Both the position numbers and the translations under genes were made by a program. Below are positions 12,362 to 26,000 of a DNA stretch of 64,000 nt, one piece after another. The number at the start of each line of letters is the position of its first letter. The stretch's first letter is position 1. The notes beneath the pieces are model-generated. The model worked only from the letters and a program-made list of their open reading frames with translations, ran no database searches and was not told the DNA's origin. This DNA comes from Coprinopsis marcescibilis (Eukaryota > Basidiomycota > Agaricomycetes > Agaricales > Psathyrellaceae), in assembly GCA_004369085.1 (NCBI GenBank), contig ML210148.1, positions 180,977 through 244,976 of the forward strand. The letters are read 5' to 3'.

Positions 12362-12968
12362 TGAGCAGCGCCCATTGTAACAGTTCGTTCGACTGCGGAC
12401 GACGACCTAACGACCTACGACGACACACCACATTATTCATGAACTTTGTTACCCTTGCGATTTGTTGGTTACCCCGTATTCTAATGACTGAACATTTTCC
12501 TTCTTACAATGCGCCGCGATGGGCTCGGAAAGCGGTCGACTCTCCATGTAGAATAAGGGCCTTTGAGAATTAGAAACATCCAGCGGACTTGAGAACTCGA
12601 ATGTAGTGACGTTAGCTTTTGAGAAAGGCGAGTTTCTTCAGTTTCTCCAGCGGCTAGGCCCCATGACGTATTCGGCTGCCCAAGGTCTTGATTTAATAGC
12701 CATCTTTCACAAAGGCGCTCTATCGCCTTTCTAGACCCGTGGAATCTCTTCTAGGTACCTCACTTTGACTGACCCAGTTTCCTAGATGAGTCATTTCAGC
12801 ATCGAAACGTACAGCGTAAGCGATGAGACATATGACCAAGCCGCTTACAGGCGTATCGCATTTGACGTCGTATGAATGGCATCATCGACTTTCCTCAGTT
12901 GTATCGTGCATATATAGACCAAGGAGTACAGGGTGAAGCAAGTATACCGCTCACTCTTCTCAACGACG
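12362..12968 (+). promoter_or_regulatory. Intergenic region, upstream of the DODA-type gene
   Basis: About 600 bp without a supported gene. A CATATATAGA string at about 12908-12917 lies some 55 bp upstream of the ATG at 12969 and is a plausible TATA element. Nothing else is recognisable. Confidence 0.4.
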
Positions 12969-13767
12969 ATGACAGAAACCCAAACTTGGCTGAAATCTCC
13001 ACTTGAAGGCTTTGAAGGCCTTCCACCTCTTCCGGACGACAAGAACCTAGACGGAAAATCACTGTTCAACCCCCCGTCAGACAAACTTTCGGAAGCGTAT
13101 ACGACGTTCCAAGAACCGATAGACGCCTCGAATAATGGATTCGACTTTCATAGTGCGTTGGCCACTGTTCGCGATGATCTAGTGAATGTTCTAAATAGTA
13201 TCTGTCAGTTTACTATTCGCCCTCCATCGAAGCTGAGGCCCAGTATGCGAGAGAGCTTCATGAACGGATTAGAAGGGAGTTCCCTGAAGTGAGTCGAGTT
13301 ATAGATTCGGGAGTGTCTGCAGGGTTACTAATTATGTGACCTCACCTTTCAGCTCAGGACATACAGGTTCTGGGACCGCCCCGTTGGTATGTCATTCCAA
13401 TCTTTCAAACAAATACGTTTCTGATTGACAGTGCTTCCAAACGCAATCTCACCCTATCTCACCCGGTACCCACTTCGATACTCCGATTCGTGATTGCAGG
13501 ACCCCATCCGACCGCCATGTTCGAAGTCAATACCTTCACACCGCACCAGACGGGCACCCTTTTCTCTTGGCTCGTCGTGTACAGAGGTCCGTGCTCGTAC
13601 GTAGACATTGCAGCTTCGCACTTGGTGCTCCTTCTGATCGGCCATGGTTTTATAGAGTTCTAATTCACCCAAACACCGACGATGCCCACAGGGACCATAC
13701 GGAGCTTGCCACTTGGATGGGGAAACCATGGCCTCTGCATACGGACTTCTTGAAAGCCCGTCATTGA
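12969..13767 (+). CDS. DOPA 4,5-dioxygenase family protein
   Basis: Members of this small single-domain family (Pfam DOPA_dioxygen) are non-heme-iron extradiol enzymes acting on DOPA or related catechols. The Amanita DodA enzyme of betalain pigment formation is one. Five exons (12969-13152, 13209-13288, 13353-13386, 13500-13596, 13656-13767) give 168 residues. The splice path is fixed by family motifs: DFHIYY (metal-site His, codon split by intron 1), ARELHERIRREFPE, TYRFWDRPVGPHPTAMFEV with its HP pair, FSWLVVYRGPCSVLIHPNT and HRDHTELATWMGKPWPL. All conserved histidines are present, so the enzyme looks intact. The substrate cannot be told from sequence; many fungal paralogues are annotated only as aromatic ring-cleaving dioxygenases. 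No pigment-pathway partner is adjacent. An N-terminal region of about 55 residues (GLPPLPDDKNLDGKSLFNPP) precedes the catalytic fold. Confidence 0.9.
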
Positions 13768-14604
13768 AAATACAGCAATAGTAGCAACAAACGCCACCTC
13801 TACTGCATTGTAAACCGTTCTTGGAGGGTCACGATGACCGCACGGACCCTGTATGACCAAGAAAGCACGAGAATTGCAGAAAGTTGGTCACGGACTGGGT
13901 TTGTCAAGCTGGGCTCGGGGAGGATGTTGGCGTTTAGAAAGAGTGGGATGGGAGAGGGCTGACTTTGATGACTAAATATTATCCACACTAGCGCGTTCTT
14001 TGAAATCAGGCCAGGATGGGAGAAAGCTGGGATAGCAAGGGACAGCACCGGTCTTGGACTTTTGATCACCATATGGATTACGGTGGTGCGACCGGGCAGA
14101 ACCACGTTGTCCTTTGTTGACTTCATCTGGATGTATTCTATCGCCCAGGATTGTGATATAATCGACTTGCGAAATGATAATATGTATCCGGAGCCCTGAT
14201 GCTCGCCCAGCATTGGCCATGCAGTTAATCTGGTCCTTGGCAGACGCCGCCGCGGCAAGCGTGACATCATTGCCCTGGCCTGGCCTGGGTCATCCTCATT
14301 GTTACAAATGCTGTAGAATAAAAGCGTGAGCTGCAGCCACTGAACGAGCTAGCTCTGAACTGGTTAGACTGGCTGAACGAAGGATGGATTTTGAGTGGAT
14401 AGTATAAGTTTTGGCGCAGACCACATGGTGGTTCTCCGAGTAGCTGCCATTTATGGGTTCAAGCATGATCCGTCCGAATTAGGCACCGACGTTCCACCCG
14501 GCACGGAGGAGGCGGAATATAAGAAGGCCCAGTGCCAGGTGCGACAGGCTCTTCAACGTATCGCTTCTACCTTTCTACCCTACCACTCTCAAATTTTCCT
14601 CGAC
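13768..14604. other. Intergenic region, no gene supported
   Basis: About 840 bp between the dioxygenase stop and the cystathionine beta-synthase start. A 156-codon open frame on the minus strand (13800-14270) shows no domain or fungal codon pattern that I trust. On the plus strand the frame of the downstream gene stays open from about 14395, so its N-terminus could start earlier, for example at the ATG at 14425. Confidence 0.45.
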
Positions 14605-16095
14605 ATGCCTCGCGTTCTCGACAATGCCCTCGACGCCGTCGGAAACACCCCTCTCATTCGTCTGGACAAGATTGCTCAAGCCCATGGACTAAAATGCAAC
14701 CTGCGTAGGTCGAGGCTCTGTTTTTAAGTTGGTTTGCACGCTGAACGGCTCGATATAGTTGGCAAGGTGGAGTACATGTCTGCCGGTGGATCTGTCAAGG
14801 ATCGCATTGCGAAGGCCATGGTGGAGGCCGCTGAAGCTGAGGGAAAGCTTATCCCAGGCAAGAGCGTCGTTATAGAGCCCACATCAGGCAACACTGGTAT
14901 GTACTTCGTCGTTATGACCAATGCTTTTTCGCTAACGAGCTGTAGGTATCGGATTGGCGATGGCCTGTGCGATCAAGGTACTTTGAATCCTTTGAACTGG
15001 CGTGAACATGTACTGAATACGTCAGATAAGGGGTATTCAGTCATCATAACCCTACCCAACAAAATGTCCTTGGAAAAGGAAGCCCTTCTCCGTGCCCTCG
15101 GAGCGGAAGTTATCCGGACACCAACCGAGGCAGCCTGGGACTCGCCAGAGAGCCACATAGGTAGTGCCCCACTTTAACTTGAAGAAGTCTCGTGGCTGAA
15201 TTCCTTAACGATTGCAGGAGTCGCTCAGAAACTGCAGCGCGAAATTCCCTATGGCATAATCTTGGACCAGTATAAAAATGCAAGTACACTCTTTCCCTCT
15301 TCATCGTATCTCTTCTAATATATTCGCTACAGATTAACAACCCTCTCGCCCATGAATTCACCACTGGTCCAGAAATCATCGCGGCAGTGGAAGGGACACC
15401 ATCCACTTCCAGTCGACCTTCTTCGGGCAAAATTGACGTCATGGTTGCTGGTGCGGGCACTGGCGGTACCGTCACCGGCATTTCAAGGGCCATCAAGAAG
15501 AAACATAACAAGGAATGCATCGTCGTTGGTGTAGACCCGGTATGTTTGTAGTGCAGCAGCTATTTTTCGCGCAACCCCACTTACCTTTTGAATAGAAAGG
15601 AAGCATTCTCGCTCTTCCCAACGATCTGAATGCCGATGGAGAGGGTTCTATGTACATCGTCGAGGGCATCGGTTACGACTTCGTTCCAGATGTTCTCTCC
15701 CGTGATCCAAAGGATGTTAACACCTGGATCAAGACTGGAGATGATGAATCTTTCGCAGCTGTACAACAGCTTATGAGGAAGGAAGGTCTTCTCGTCGGAG
15801 GTAGCAGCGGGAGTGCGCTGAGTGGGGCTCTTCGATGGCTCAAGACCAATGCTGGTCGCCAAGTTGCCGAGTCAGAAGGCAAGAACGTTGTCGTCTTGTT
15901 GCCAGATGGGTAAGAAATTTTAGACTCGTCTTCGTACCTGTGCTAACTCAATTACCTAGTATTCGGAACTACATGAGCAAGTCCTGGTTCCTGAACATCG
16001 CTATGGAATCAGAGCCTTCCCCTCTGGCCGGTACCATCAAGCAGATTTTGGGTTCGTCGAAACCAAATGGTGTTGCGTTGCAGAATGGTCATTAG
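14605..16095 (+). CDS. CYS4: Cystathionine beta-synthase, catalytic domain only
   Basis: The enzyme condenses serine with homocysteine to cystathionine using PLP, the first transsulfuration step in the cytosol. Eight exons (14605-14704, 14759-14896, 14946-14977, 15031-15160, 15218-15279, 15333-15539, 15596-15909, 15960-16095) give 372 residues. Visible motifs are [11 protein letters not shown], the PLP-lysine motif [13 protein letters not shown], the TSGNTG loop, [15 protein letters not shown], the glycine-rich [28 protein letters not shown] and the late GSSGSA loop. The ILDQY..NPLAH and EGIGYDF signatures favour CBS over O-acetylserine sulfhydrylase. Yeast Cys4 is 507 residues with a C-terminal CBS regulatory domain. 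Here the frame ends about 30 residues after [13 protein letters not shown], so that domain is missing, and there is no heme-binding N-terminus. Intron 5 starts with GC (AAT then GCAAGT). The start at 14605 fits the family, but the frame remains open upstream. Confidence 0.9.
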
Positions 16096-17024
16096 ATTTC
16101 TTGTTTCATTGCCTTTCAAACTTCATATCTAGTTGTCGCATAGTCTGGACATTTTTGATAGTTGGTCATCTGTATCTTGATTCTTGGTTTACAGGACGTG
16201 ATTTAATTTTTCTTGGATTCCTTCGGCATTGCTTCCCCCTCGCTATCTGATTTCCTACCGCCCTGACGATTGATTATTATTCTTTTGCCTTCGCCCGGCA
16301 CCGTTCGAAATGTCATTGGTTGATATTAGTAGGCCTGTGGTAATATGAAATGTGTTTACCGCGAATCATATCTGCTTGCATGGGATTTGAAGCTTGACAA
16401 TGGAAGGTGTTTAAGAGCAGTTCATTCAGGTGGTGTGTACAAAAATTTGAAGATATACACAACATAATATAGGCAAGCAGTCGAAGAAAAAGGCTCCAAT
16501 GAAGTGAGCCTCACCAAACTTGTAGATGCTTGCCATCGAGCAGTTGATTAGACTACTCGAGTACGTCGCTATTGGCCATCACCAGAACCGGTAACAGTAT
16601 AGTATGAGCTGTCCGGGCAGAAGGAGGCCATCGAGATGGAATGGAATAGAGAAAACTAATAGTCACCAAGGAAGTCCCATTAAGCCGGAATTACTGGGGA
16701 AAGGACAAGAAACGTTATTGCATTGGAAACGATGGAGGGAGGAAGCAAGAGCAAGGAAGAAATTTGCTTCGTCGCGGCATTTTATACCCGGCGGCAAGGA
16801 GCAAACAGACGCAAACATACAGGTTCGCGTGTTGAGTCCATCCCGCTTGGCGCGTCTTATGTTTTGGACATAAATCGAGTCATGGGCTCTGAGTCGGACT
16901 AACGCTCAAGTCAGACTATAGCTCTATCTCTAATTCATGAATCCTTTATATCCACTTGTTGGCAACCTTTTGTGTGTGGATATCTGGCTCGTAACACAAG
17001 TTTCCAAGTCATAAGTCGACCATC
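16096..17024. other. Intergenic region, no gene supported
   Basis: About 930 bp between the CYS4 stop and the TEL1 start. It should contain the CYS4 3' end and the TEL1 promoter. Short open frames here have no motif, and I see no repeat or RNA gene. Confidence 0.45.
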
Positions 17025-20000
17025 ATGGCTTCGAAGTCAGCGTGAGTGGACCGCTTACAATTGAGTATCTGCACTACTTACTTTCAAGGAACGACTTGCT
17101 TTGACACACCAACTACCTAAAAACGTCGTGGCCACTACTAGAGATGCATATGTTGGACTAAAGAACAACCGAATTAAGGACCGACAGGAAGCGCTTCAGA
17201 ACTTGCAAACAGCTTTCGCCAATGATGCAGTAGTGGAGAGTTTCTCTCAGAACGCATCTAATTGGCCGAAATTATTTTCGCATATGTTCGAAGCTATTGC
17301 CATCGAAAAGAGGGACACCAAGGCAAACGCGCTAAAGAGGTTCGAAGACACGGCAAAGGTCTTGCGGTGGCTCGTCGAACGGTCCTTGAAATATCTTAAT
17401 ACCAAGGCTTTAGATGCGTTGCATAGACACATCTTCTCTACACTCGGGACTAAGGAGCTATGCACGCCGGTCGCCCTCGACTACCTCAAAATTCTCAAGT
17501 ACCTGGCCAGCTATCCACCCCACCTCGAGCACTTGACGGCAGATACGTGGATCGAATATGCTGCTCTATGCTTCAATGTGATCTTAGACGATCCATTGGG
17601 AACGGATCTTCTTGAAATCGACGATCAGGACAATCAGGCAGATATGCATGACAGCGACGATACAACCGACTCAAATAACAGGAAGCGGCGGAAGATCGAT
17701 CGTGGCTCTGCACCTCCAAGGCAAACGCAAAGCAAAACAACACGAAGGCGTCAGATTTCGGTGTCACAAGAACAAGTGGAATGTTCGGCCCTCCTAGCAA
17801 TCATTTTCCGTTCCCCAAACAACCCCATCTGTATAGCCAAAAACCCAACCCTGGCGGAAGGCATCCTCCAGAAATTACAGCGAATCCTTCTGAAGTATCC
17901 CTCCGAATCTTCCATCCTTCACGACTATCTTACAGTTGTGGCATTGACCCTCCAACATGCCGGATTGAATAGAGTTCGCGAAGTCCGTTCATTCGCCCTT
18001 TCCACATGGGAGGGATACGTCGGCTTGTGGGGGTTGAAGGAAAGGCGGCTCAAGGAACAGCTTGTCGTTGTTCTTCGGCATCTCTTCCTCTACGTTCTGG
18101 TCGACGAGCCTGCCTTTTCTGATACCAGCATTGGGAGTTTCAACATTGTAGAAGCCCTGACGATGCTATGGTCGGCTTTGGACGGGGAAGCGCAGGACCG
18201 TTGGGGAACGAATGGGTTAAACATGCCCGCCCTTCGCTTGGAGATATCCCTGCCAGAGCCTATTTACACAGGCGAAAGCGCTGAAAAACCATTCATCGCC
18301 AACACATTCAGAGCCGGCTGGAATTTCGATCCTGATCAGGCTTTATCATGGGCCATCTTGGAACTTCAAGCAACCTGTGCGAGGGAGGTAGGTTGTTGAA
18401 TTGATCGCCGAACACAGAAACTGAACTTAGATACCAGTTGTTTAAGCTTTCCGAGTCAATGCATCCTCCGACACCAAGTGCCCCGCGAGCAGACAAACGG
18501 ATTAAACTCCAAAATCCGGTCACAGCCATTCTCGAGTCCATCGATCCCGGGTCTGCTTCCAACGTCCGCAACTATTACCTCCAAGTGTTGCTTTTCTTCA
18601 TTGACCAACACTGGTCCGTGGTTCACGACGCCATGAAACGCAAGATCCTCGAGGGCTTAAGGCCGTTAGTGAGCCTCGACGACGCGGAAGTCCAATCCTG
18701 GGCATTTCTTAACCTCGCCGCCATCGCGTTTGGGGAGAAGCATTGGGCGGATGTCAATGTATCCCTTTTGTCTTCTTCGCAGTGTCCAAATGTCATGGAC
18801 GCGGATGACTGGGACCCATTTTGGAACCATGCAGTGCGTCGAGCCACAGTTCCTCAAGTTTGCAGGGCGGCTTGCCACCTTGCGCATTCCCTTCTCATCG
18901 CCTTGTACCGCTTCACGCCACCATCTGGCCATATATTTCTGTCATCTTCCCGCGTTCTCGTCGACATCGAAGCATTCGGAAAAGACATGGATGTGCAAGG
19001 CCCACATGCCCCATACGATTCCGTCTGCTGCTTTTTAGATCGGTGCCTCAAAATTGCATCTCAAGACGTTAGACTATATCGGATGAATCTGGAGGAAAAG
19101 GTATTAAACTGGCTGATGGATTCCTGGGTCATCACTGGGGCAGGCAAAGGCCTTCCACTCTCGCATTCAATCAATGATGTACTCATGTTGCTGGAGACGA
19201 TTAGCGGCATCCACAAGCGTTCAGATCTCGTTCTCCGGCCTTCCCTCCTATCCTCTCCCGTGGTCGACAGTATGAAGATGGAGAGACGCGTTCGAGTCAT
19301 TCGCGATTTCCTCCTCTTTGCAAAACTTCCCTCCTACGCATCACCAAAAGAACCACCTGTAACCCAATATACCCAGCACGATCTTCCTTTGGACCCTATG
19401 CCGCTGGCGAATGATTCACCAGCTCCATCTCGAAATAGAGAGCGTAGAATCTCAGCATATTTTCAACGAATGCTAGACGCACTCTCCCTCGAGTGGGGCA
19501 CAAGACTCACCGGCAAGATGCCTCCTAACGTAGAGGTGGCTAAGAGAACACTCGATTTCGCAATCATCGCAATTGTCTACGAAGCTACCCTCGCCATGAA
19601 TTCAACTCTCCCCACCAAGCGAGTCATGCAAGCTGCTGGAAAACTTTTGGTCTCCGTTTTCTCCGTCGCGAAATCTTCTCGGTGGACACCGGAAGAGAAA
19701 ATGACTCTCACTAGTGCTCTGGAGCCTCTTGTGTGGAGGTCTCAAGTCGATGGTGAACCCGCTTGGGAAGCATTGACAGCACCGGACTTTTCACATGACG
19801 GTATAAACCGGGATGAACTGGATTCTCTTCCCGGCCTCAGAACCTCCGACTTTTCGAGTAGTGTCCGTGGAAGCGTCCTCCAAGCCATATGGCAGAATAA
19901 CGACGTAAGTGCTTGTCCCATGGATGTTCATGCTGGTGACTCATTGTATTCAGATCTACGATTCTCTAACCCAGCTGTCGAATTTGTTTAGACTAGAGAT

Positions 20001-23000
20001 TGAAGAGGCGTGCGAGGAATCGGACATCCAACTTATGGACATCGACGACGGCGACGGCTTCGGACCAGTGAAAAGTAGCGTTTCACAAGGCTCAATATTT
20101 TCGTCAGAGAAACTTACTCTCCTTCGACGGAATGTGGACTTGCGACTACTCTTCCTTATCAGAGGGCCTATGCTGCATTCGATATCCGGCGAAATGACCA
20201 GAGATCGGCTGCTTGTCGATAAATTGATTGATTCGGCAGAGAACCACGAATGGTTCTCAATGATCCTCCCCATTATTGTGCGCGAAATCGAGCTCGGTAC
20301 GCTCGAATTCACTTCCGCTCAGCTCAAGGAACTTTTTGTCATTGTCAGCGAAAACATTCGAACTTATGACGAGAGCAGGAGCCGCGACATGATAGTGTTA
20401 ACTCTGAGGTTACTCCTGTCGACGATTCATCTTTGGCCGACACCCGTAGGGCACGACATCTTCAAATATGTTCAGAAGCTGAACGAATGGGCGGCAACAA
20501 AAATGATGAAAGGGTCGCTCAGTTGGGAAGTTAGGGATGCCTATGCTCAATTTTTGCAGAGGTTTCTCATCACCGATCCCAACCGCGATCTTTTCAAACA
20601 AGGCCAGGGACGACAAAATACACATCAAGTCCTAGTAGTTCTGTCGAATTTCGCAAAAGACGACGACGTCCATGTTCGATTCCGTGCCGCCGTCACGATT
20701 CCGCTTCTTTTTCGGAACGGTGAAGGGAATTTGCTTGAGCTGTACAACGAAATCAGGAAATCATTTTCCTCGAAAATCGATGAGTATGCCCATTCTGCTC
20801 GTCCGTTTCAAGCCCCTAACCCTCGGTTATGCCAGTTATGAACAGATGGCGACCCGCTTTCTGTCACTAGCCAACATCATGGTTGTCAGCTCTTCGGTTC
20901 GGCGTGGTCCTTACTGGCACTTGTTGGAAACTTGCCATCATTCTTCAAATTATTCTACGCACATCGAGGCGGTCTTGAAGGCAACGGTTGAACGGCTCGG
21001 AATGCCATCGCTCTCTTCTCTTTTCCACGCATACTCCTTCCAGTTGGCTCATGGGATGGTCACAAAGAAAGACTGCGATTTTCTCTCTTTCCCTCCCAAA
21101 CTGCTCGGTTATCGCGAGAGGACGAAGTGCGCCGAAGCCGCGTTTCGGGTTTTCGTACCAGTGTACCTTGTATTGAGGGCTTGGCCACAGTACGAAAATC
21201 ATTGCAAGGTTCTTCAGAAGCAAACTGCCGATGGAATCCAAGAATATTTCGGCGATATTGTGGGTTTCTTTGTTGCGACATATCTGGACACACGTCCAGA
21301 TGCGCTCGATGGCGAAATCGAGGAAGAGCTCCAAGAAATTCTACAAATGGAAGGCGACTTGGTGCCGGACATTCAGTTGCACGGAGATAGCGTTGTCGCG
21401 GCAACTCTTAGAACTCTTGGGGACCAGGATTGCGGAACGAATGGGTCGATTGCCAAGGCCCTGCAACAAGACCAGCAACTTGGGCCAAAGGTTACGCAAG
21501 TTTTCCAACTCCTAACGCGATACCGCAATCTACAGCGATTCGCAGTCCACAAACCGAATGTCCCTTGCTTCGGCACGTCGACCATCCTTCGCGCACTTTC
21601 ATGGATCTTTCGCACAGTACCGAAGGTAGACACAAAAGCCACAGTCTACCACGTCATCCACCAAATCTTCTCCCATATTCAAGACACCCCACTCGTCAAT
21701 GAAAAGTTCCGACTACTAAACTCCCTCTGTCTGTGGATCGCCTACAGACACGAATATTTCAACGATGCCACGCTCCTGCACACTTTGCTGCACGGCACTT
21801 CCTGTCTCCTCAGCCAGCCGAGCCTCGCCAGAGCTGCCCAGTCCATTCTGGAATGGACGTTCCGGAATTATCGCAAACTGCGAACCGCCGACACGAGATT
21901 GTCTCGCGTTCTCGTTCGCGTATCCTCCATCTGCTACGACTACGCAAATCGAACTCGTGATCCAGCTTTGAGAGAGCTCGGAACAGACCTTCTCAGCTGG
22001 ATAGATGAGCAGACCGCATCACTTGGGGCGGTGCCAATCCTGTTACCCCTGGTGCAGAAAGCCCTTCCCGTCTGGCCTCGCGACCCGTCCGAAAAATTAG
22101 CAGCCATGCAAAAGAAGGTTTCAGTCAGCGATATATCCGCCATTTTGCAAGATGATCATATTGCTTCGAACAAGTTTCGCGTCGTTCGTCGATTAAAGGA
22201 CGAGTCGCTACAGGGCGAGGTCGAATTCGCCAACAGGGAATTTTGGAGGCTAAAGGAGGCTCTGCCTCTTGCTCGTAGGCTTCAAGAAGAGGACATGGCG
22301 GCATTTATCGATCTTTTGATCAGCAAGCACGGTCAAATCGACAGTTTGAACGCGGAGCTACCAGCGTTGAACACCATTTGCACGAGACACCGTCGCCTCT
22401 ACAAAAACTTGGAAAAGGAGCGTAACGAGAAGGAAAGGGAGAAAGGGAGAAGTAAAGGCAACAAGGACAAAGAGAAGGAAAGGCTGGAAAAGAAAAAGAA
22501 TATGGAGGAAGAAATGGACATTGCCCGAGACGCTGTGATTTATGGGTTGATGGGTCTACTCCAACACGAATCGCCTTCTCTTGTCCATAATGCCTACAAC
22601 ACCTTGCGTCTGATGATGTCGGTTCTACCATCGTCAAACTCGTCATTTCAAGTGTGGTCTCCAGAATTCAAGGCAGAGGCAGAATTTCTCCAGTACTACA
22701 ACCGTCAACCAATGCTTCGCCCGGCCAGAAAGTTATCCATCCTTTTGGAATCTGAGCACTACATCGAGCTGTCAGCCAAGTTCTCCGATTGGATCACCCA
22801 TCTATCTTTGCTGATCAGCGATATCCTTGCTGTGCGGTATTCAGTGTACGGGCAGCTCTACTCCATCCTATCCAACAACATTGCAACGGCTGAAGAAATG
22901 TTCCCGGTACTGGTTTACGCGCTCCTGCAAGCAGAACAGCAGGCCGAATTTTCCAGCCGCGAGTCCCCAAAAGCTGTCATCACCGCATATCTCACGAAGG

Positions 23001-26000
23001 TTCTGGAGTTTCCGAATGCATCCATTACATGCCTCAAAAGTATTGTGGATGTTATTCTTCATTTGCGCTACTTTACACCACAAACTGCACAAGACAAGAA
23101 GGACAAGAGGGTGAATAATAACTGGTTGGGGATCAGTTACCAGCTTTTGGCAAGAAGCGCTGTTCGGTGCGGAGCTTACACAACGGCACTCCTTTTTTTG
23201 GAGCTGGTGCAAGATTCTGAACCCAGGATAATGCTCGACAAGGCGGTAGCGGAGGAAATCCAATACGAAATCTACGCCCACATCGACGAACCTGACGGCT
23301 TCTATGGAATCCGAACTGAAAACTTGCATCGTTTCCTTCTGGAACGCCTGCGCCACGAACAGCAATGGGATAAAGCCTTTCGTTTTCACGGCGCTGGTCT
23401 TGAAGCGGGCAAGGGATCAATGGAATCTGACAGCGTGGAAGGAGTTGTGCAATCGTTCCATTCATTCGGCTTCAATCGTCTCGCCATTGATACGTTACAA
23501 GCATCGGGAACGAAAGCAGAGCGGCACAAAGGCAATTCCTCATCTCTCAACTACCAGCTTGGTTGGCGATCGGAGACATGGGACCTTCCGGATAGTGATG
23601 CATACACCACTGGTGCCCCTCTCTATCACGCACTGCGTTGTGTGCATCGCGAACGGGACCTTACGGCCGTGGATCAACACGTTCACTCTGCCCTCTACAG
23701 AGAGATGGACATGCTACGAAGCCTTGGAACGGAGAGCGTGAGGCAGATCCGTGAAGTTCTTCAAGCTTTAATGTGTCTCAGCCAGATCGTGCGGTGGAAG
23801 AGTGGTCCCCTCCAGCAAGACATCCAGTCAAAAGCAATCGACGTGGATAAATGGAGTGAGTTTTTGACCATTTCCAATAATTTCAGGTGAGTCGACTTCG
23901 TAGTTTGAGGTTTGAGGTAAATCTAACAGATAACTAGTTTCTCCGACTTGGAGAACATCATGTCCGTGCGGATATCTCTGATCGGGTCCTGTCGTCAAGC
24001 AGAAGAAAAGTTGCAGATAGGAACAATGCTCTCGCCATTCCTGAAACAACTCGTTCAACTCGAGAAGGATTGTCTACTTTCCTTATCCAGGGCTGCAAGG
24101 AAGGCTGGACAAAAACAAATAGCTCTAAATTCGGTCTTACGGGCTCGGAATCTGGATTCCACCCAGTCGTTCGAGGTTTCTCGAGAGTATGCCAATGTCT
24201 TGTGGTCATTGAAGGAAGAGAAGGTAGCTGTCAACTTCTTGAATGAGCTTGTGAAGGAATGCGAATCCACTGGAGTGTCAGCGACCTCCAGAGCGAAATT
24301 ATATTCCAAACTGGTGCGCATATTACTTATATTAATGCGGCCCTCATTGACTGGGCTTACAACAAAAAGGGAACTTGGACCTCCGAAGCCTTCTTGGAAA
24401 AGCCAACTGATATCTGGGAGAAATACTTTGATCCAGCTATCAAATCTTTGATTCAAGACTCGTCCTGCTCTGCTAGCGAACGAGCTGCAGTTTATCACCA
24501 GTGTGCCATCTTCGCAGACAAGCAGTATCACGCAATTCTTCGATCTCCCGACGCTCTTAGATGGAAGGTTTACGTCGAGCGAAAGAAGAAAGAAATCCAA
24601 GAACGGAATATAGAAATCCAAGAGTTGCAGTCAAGACGGGACGTCCAGCGCCTCCACGATGTTTCCAGGGCGCAAAAAGACGCCGAAAAGCTGCTGAAGG
24701 CTGATAGCGAACACTATCGAAGGCACAACTCCTCTCTGAACGCATTCTTGCGCCAAGCTCTGGTCATGTACTCCCGTTGTTTGGAAATGACGGAAGATTT
24801 CGACACGGATGCTTCAATCAAGTTTTGTTCCCTCTGGTTTGCCAATTTCGACGACGACATTATCGGCGATACCGTTCGCAAAGTTATGGATTCAATACCC
24901 TCCCGCAAATTTGTTTTTCTAGCTGTAAGTTTTTTGCAATCCTTTATTTCGATGGCTAACATCGTCAAAAGCATCAACTATCGGCTAGGATTACGCATTC
25001 GGACCATAACTCCAAGAGCCAAGAGGATCTTCAACGACTCATTCTCCGTCTCTGTCGAGAACATCCATTCCACAGCGTATACCAGGTCTACTGCCTTCAA
25101 GCCGACAAAGTTCAAATCGGCGCGAGCACTGATCGCCGTCTTTCTGGCAGACACTCTCTTTCGCAGCTGACCCAAACAACCCCGAGTCAAGATGAACGGT
25201 GTGCGGCTGCTAAAGATGTTTTAGAACAGCTTCGGGAGGATGACTTCATCGGGTCAAAGATTCGCGACATCGAATCTTGCTGCGAGGGCTACCTTCAATG
25301 GGCAAAATTGGCCATATCTAAAGACGGACGTTACGATAAACGAACCCAGCCCTCTCCTTTCAAGATCCCACGGGATATGCGAATCCTTGGACTGAAGAGA
25401 CTCAAAGTCCCGGTACTTACGGCCGATACACCAATCGATCCCACCATGCAGTATTTGGATTGCGTATGGATTGAGAAGTATTCCGATACTTTCGACACGG
25501 CTGGTGGCGTAAACTTGCCGAAAATCACAACTTGTTTCGGGTCGGACGGAGTCAAGTACAAGCAGCTGGTGCGTTTTACTGCAGATTTAATATCCATCGT
25601 TCTCTGAAGATAGCTATTAGTTCAAAGGAGAAGGAAAAGATGACATGCGGCAGGACGCAGTCATGGAGCAAGTGTTTGAACTTGTGAACAAGGTTCTCGA
25701 TCAAGATCGCGAGACCAGTCGACGCTCCCTCAGAATACGAAGCTACAAAGTTGTTCCTCTAGGAACACAGGCAGGCGTGCTGGAGTTCGTTGGGAACACG
25801 TCACCCCTTCGAGAATGGCTGCAAAATGGGCATACAACGTAAGAGCCTGACATCGGTACCTCCCCGTTCATCTGGCTGAGAGTAACCTTGATTATAGATA
25901 TGAACCAACAGATATGAAGCCTGCTGAGGCTGGCAGTAAATTGAAAGCTGTCAGCACTAAATCGCCCGAGCAGCGACTTAAAGCCTATCTTGAAGTAATA

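Noticed and set aside
13387..13499. Open reading through the third intron of the dioxygenase gene (IPIFQTNTFLIDSASKRN)
   Set aside because: The family motif RPVGPHPTAMFEV is restored only when this 113-bp segment is removed, so it is an intron despite being open in one frame.
13800..14270. Open frame of 156 codons on the minus strand
   Set aside because: No recognisable domain, no sensible splice extension and composition unlike the surrounding genes; most likely chance.
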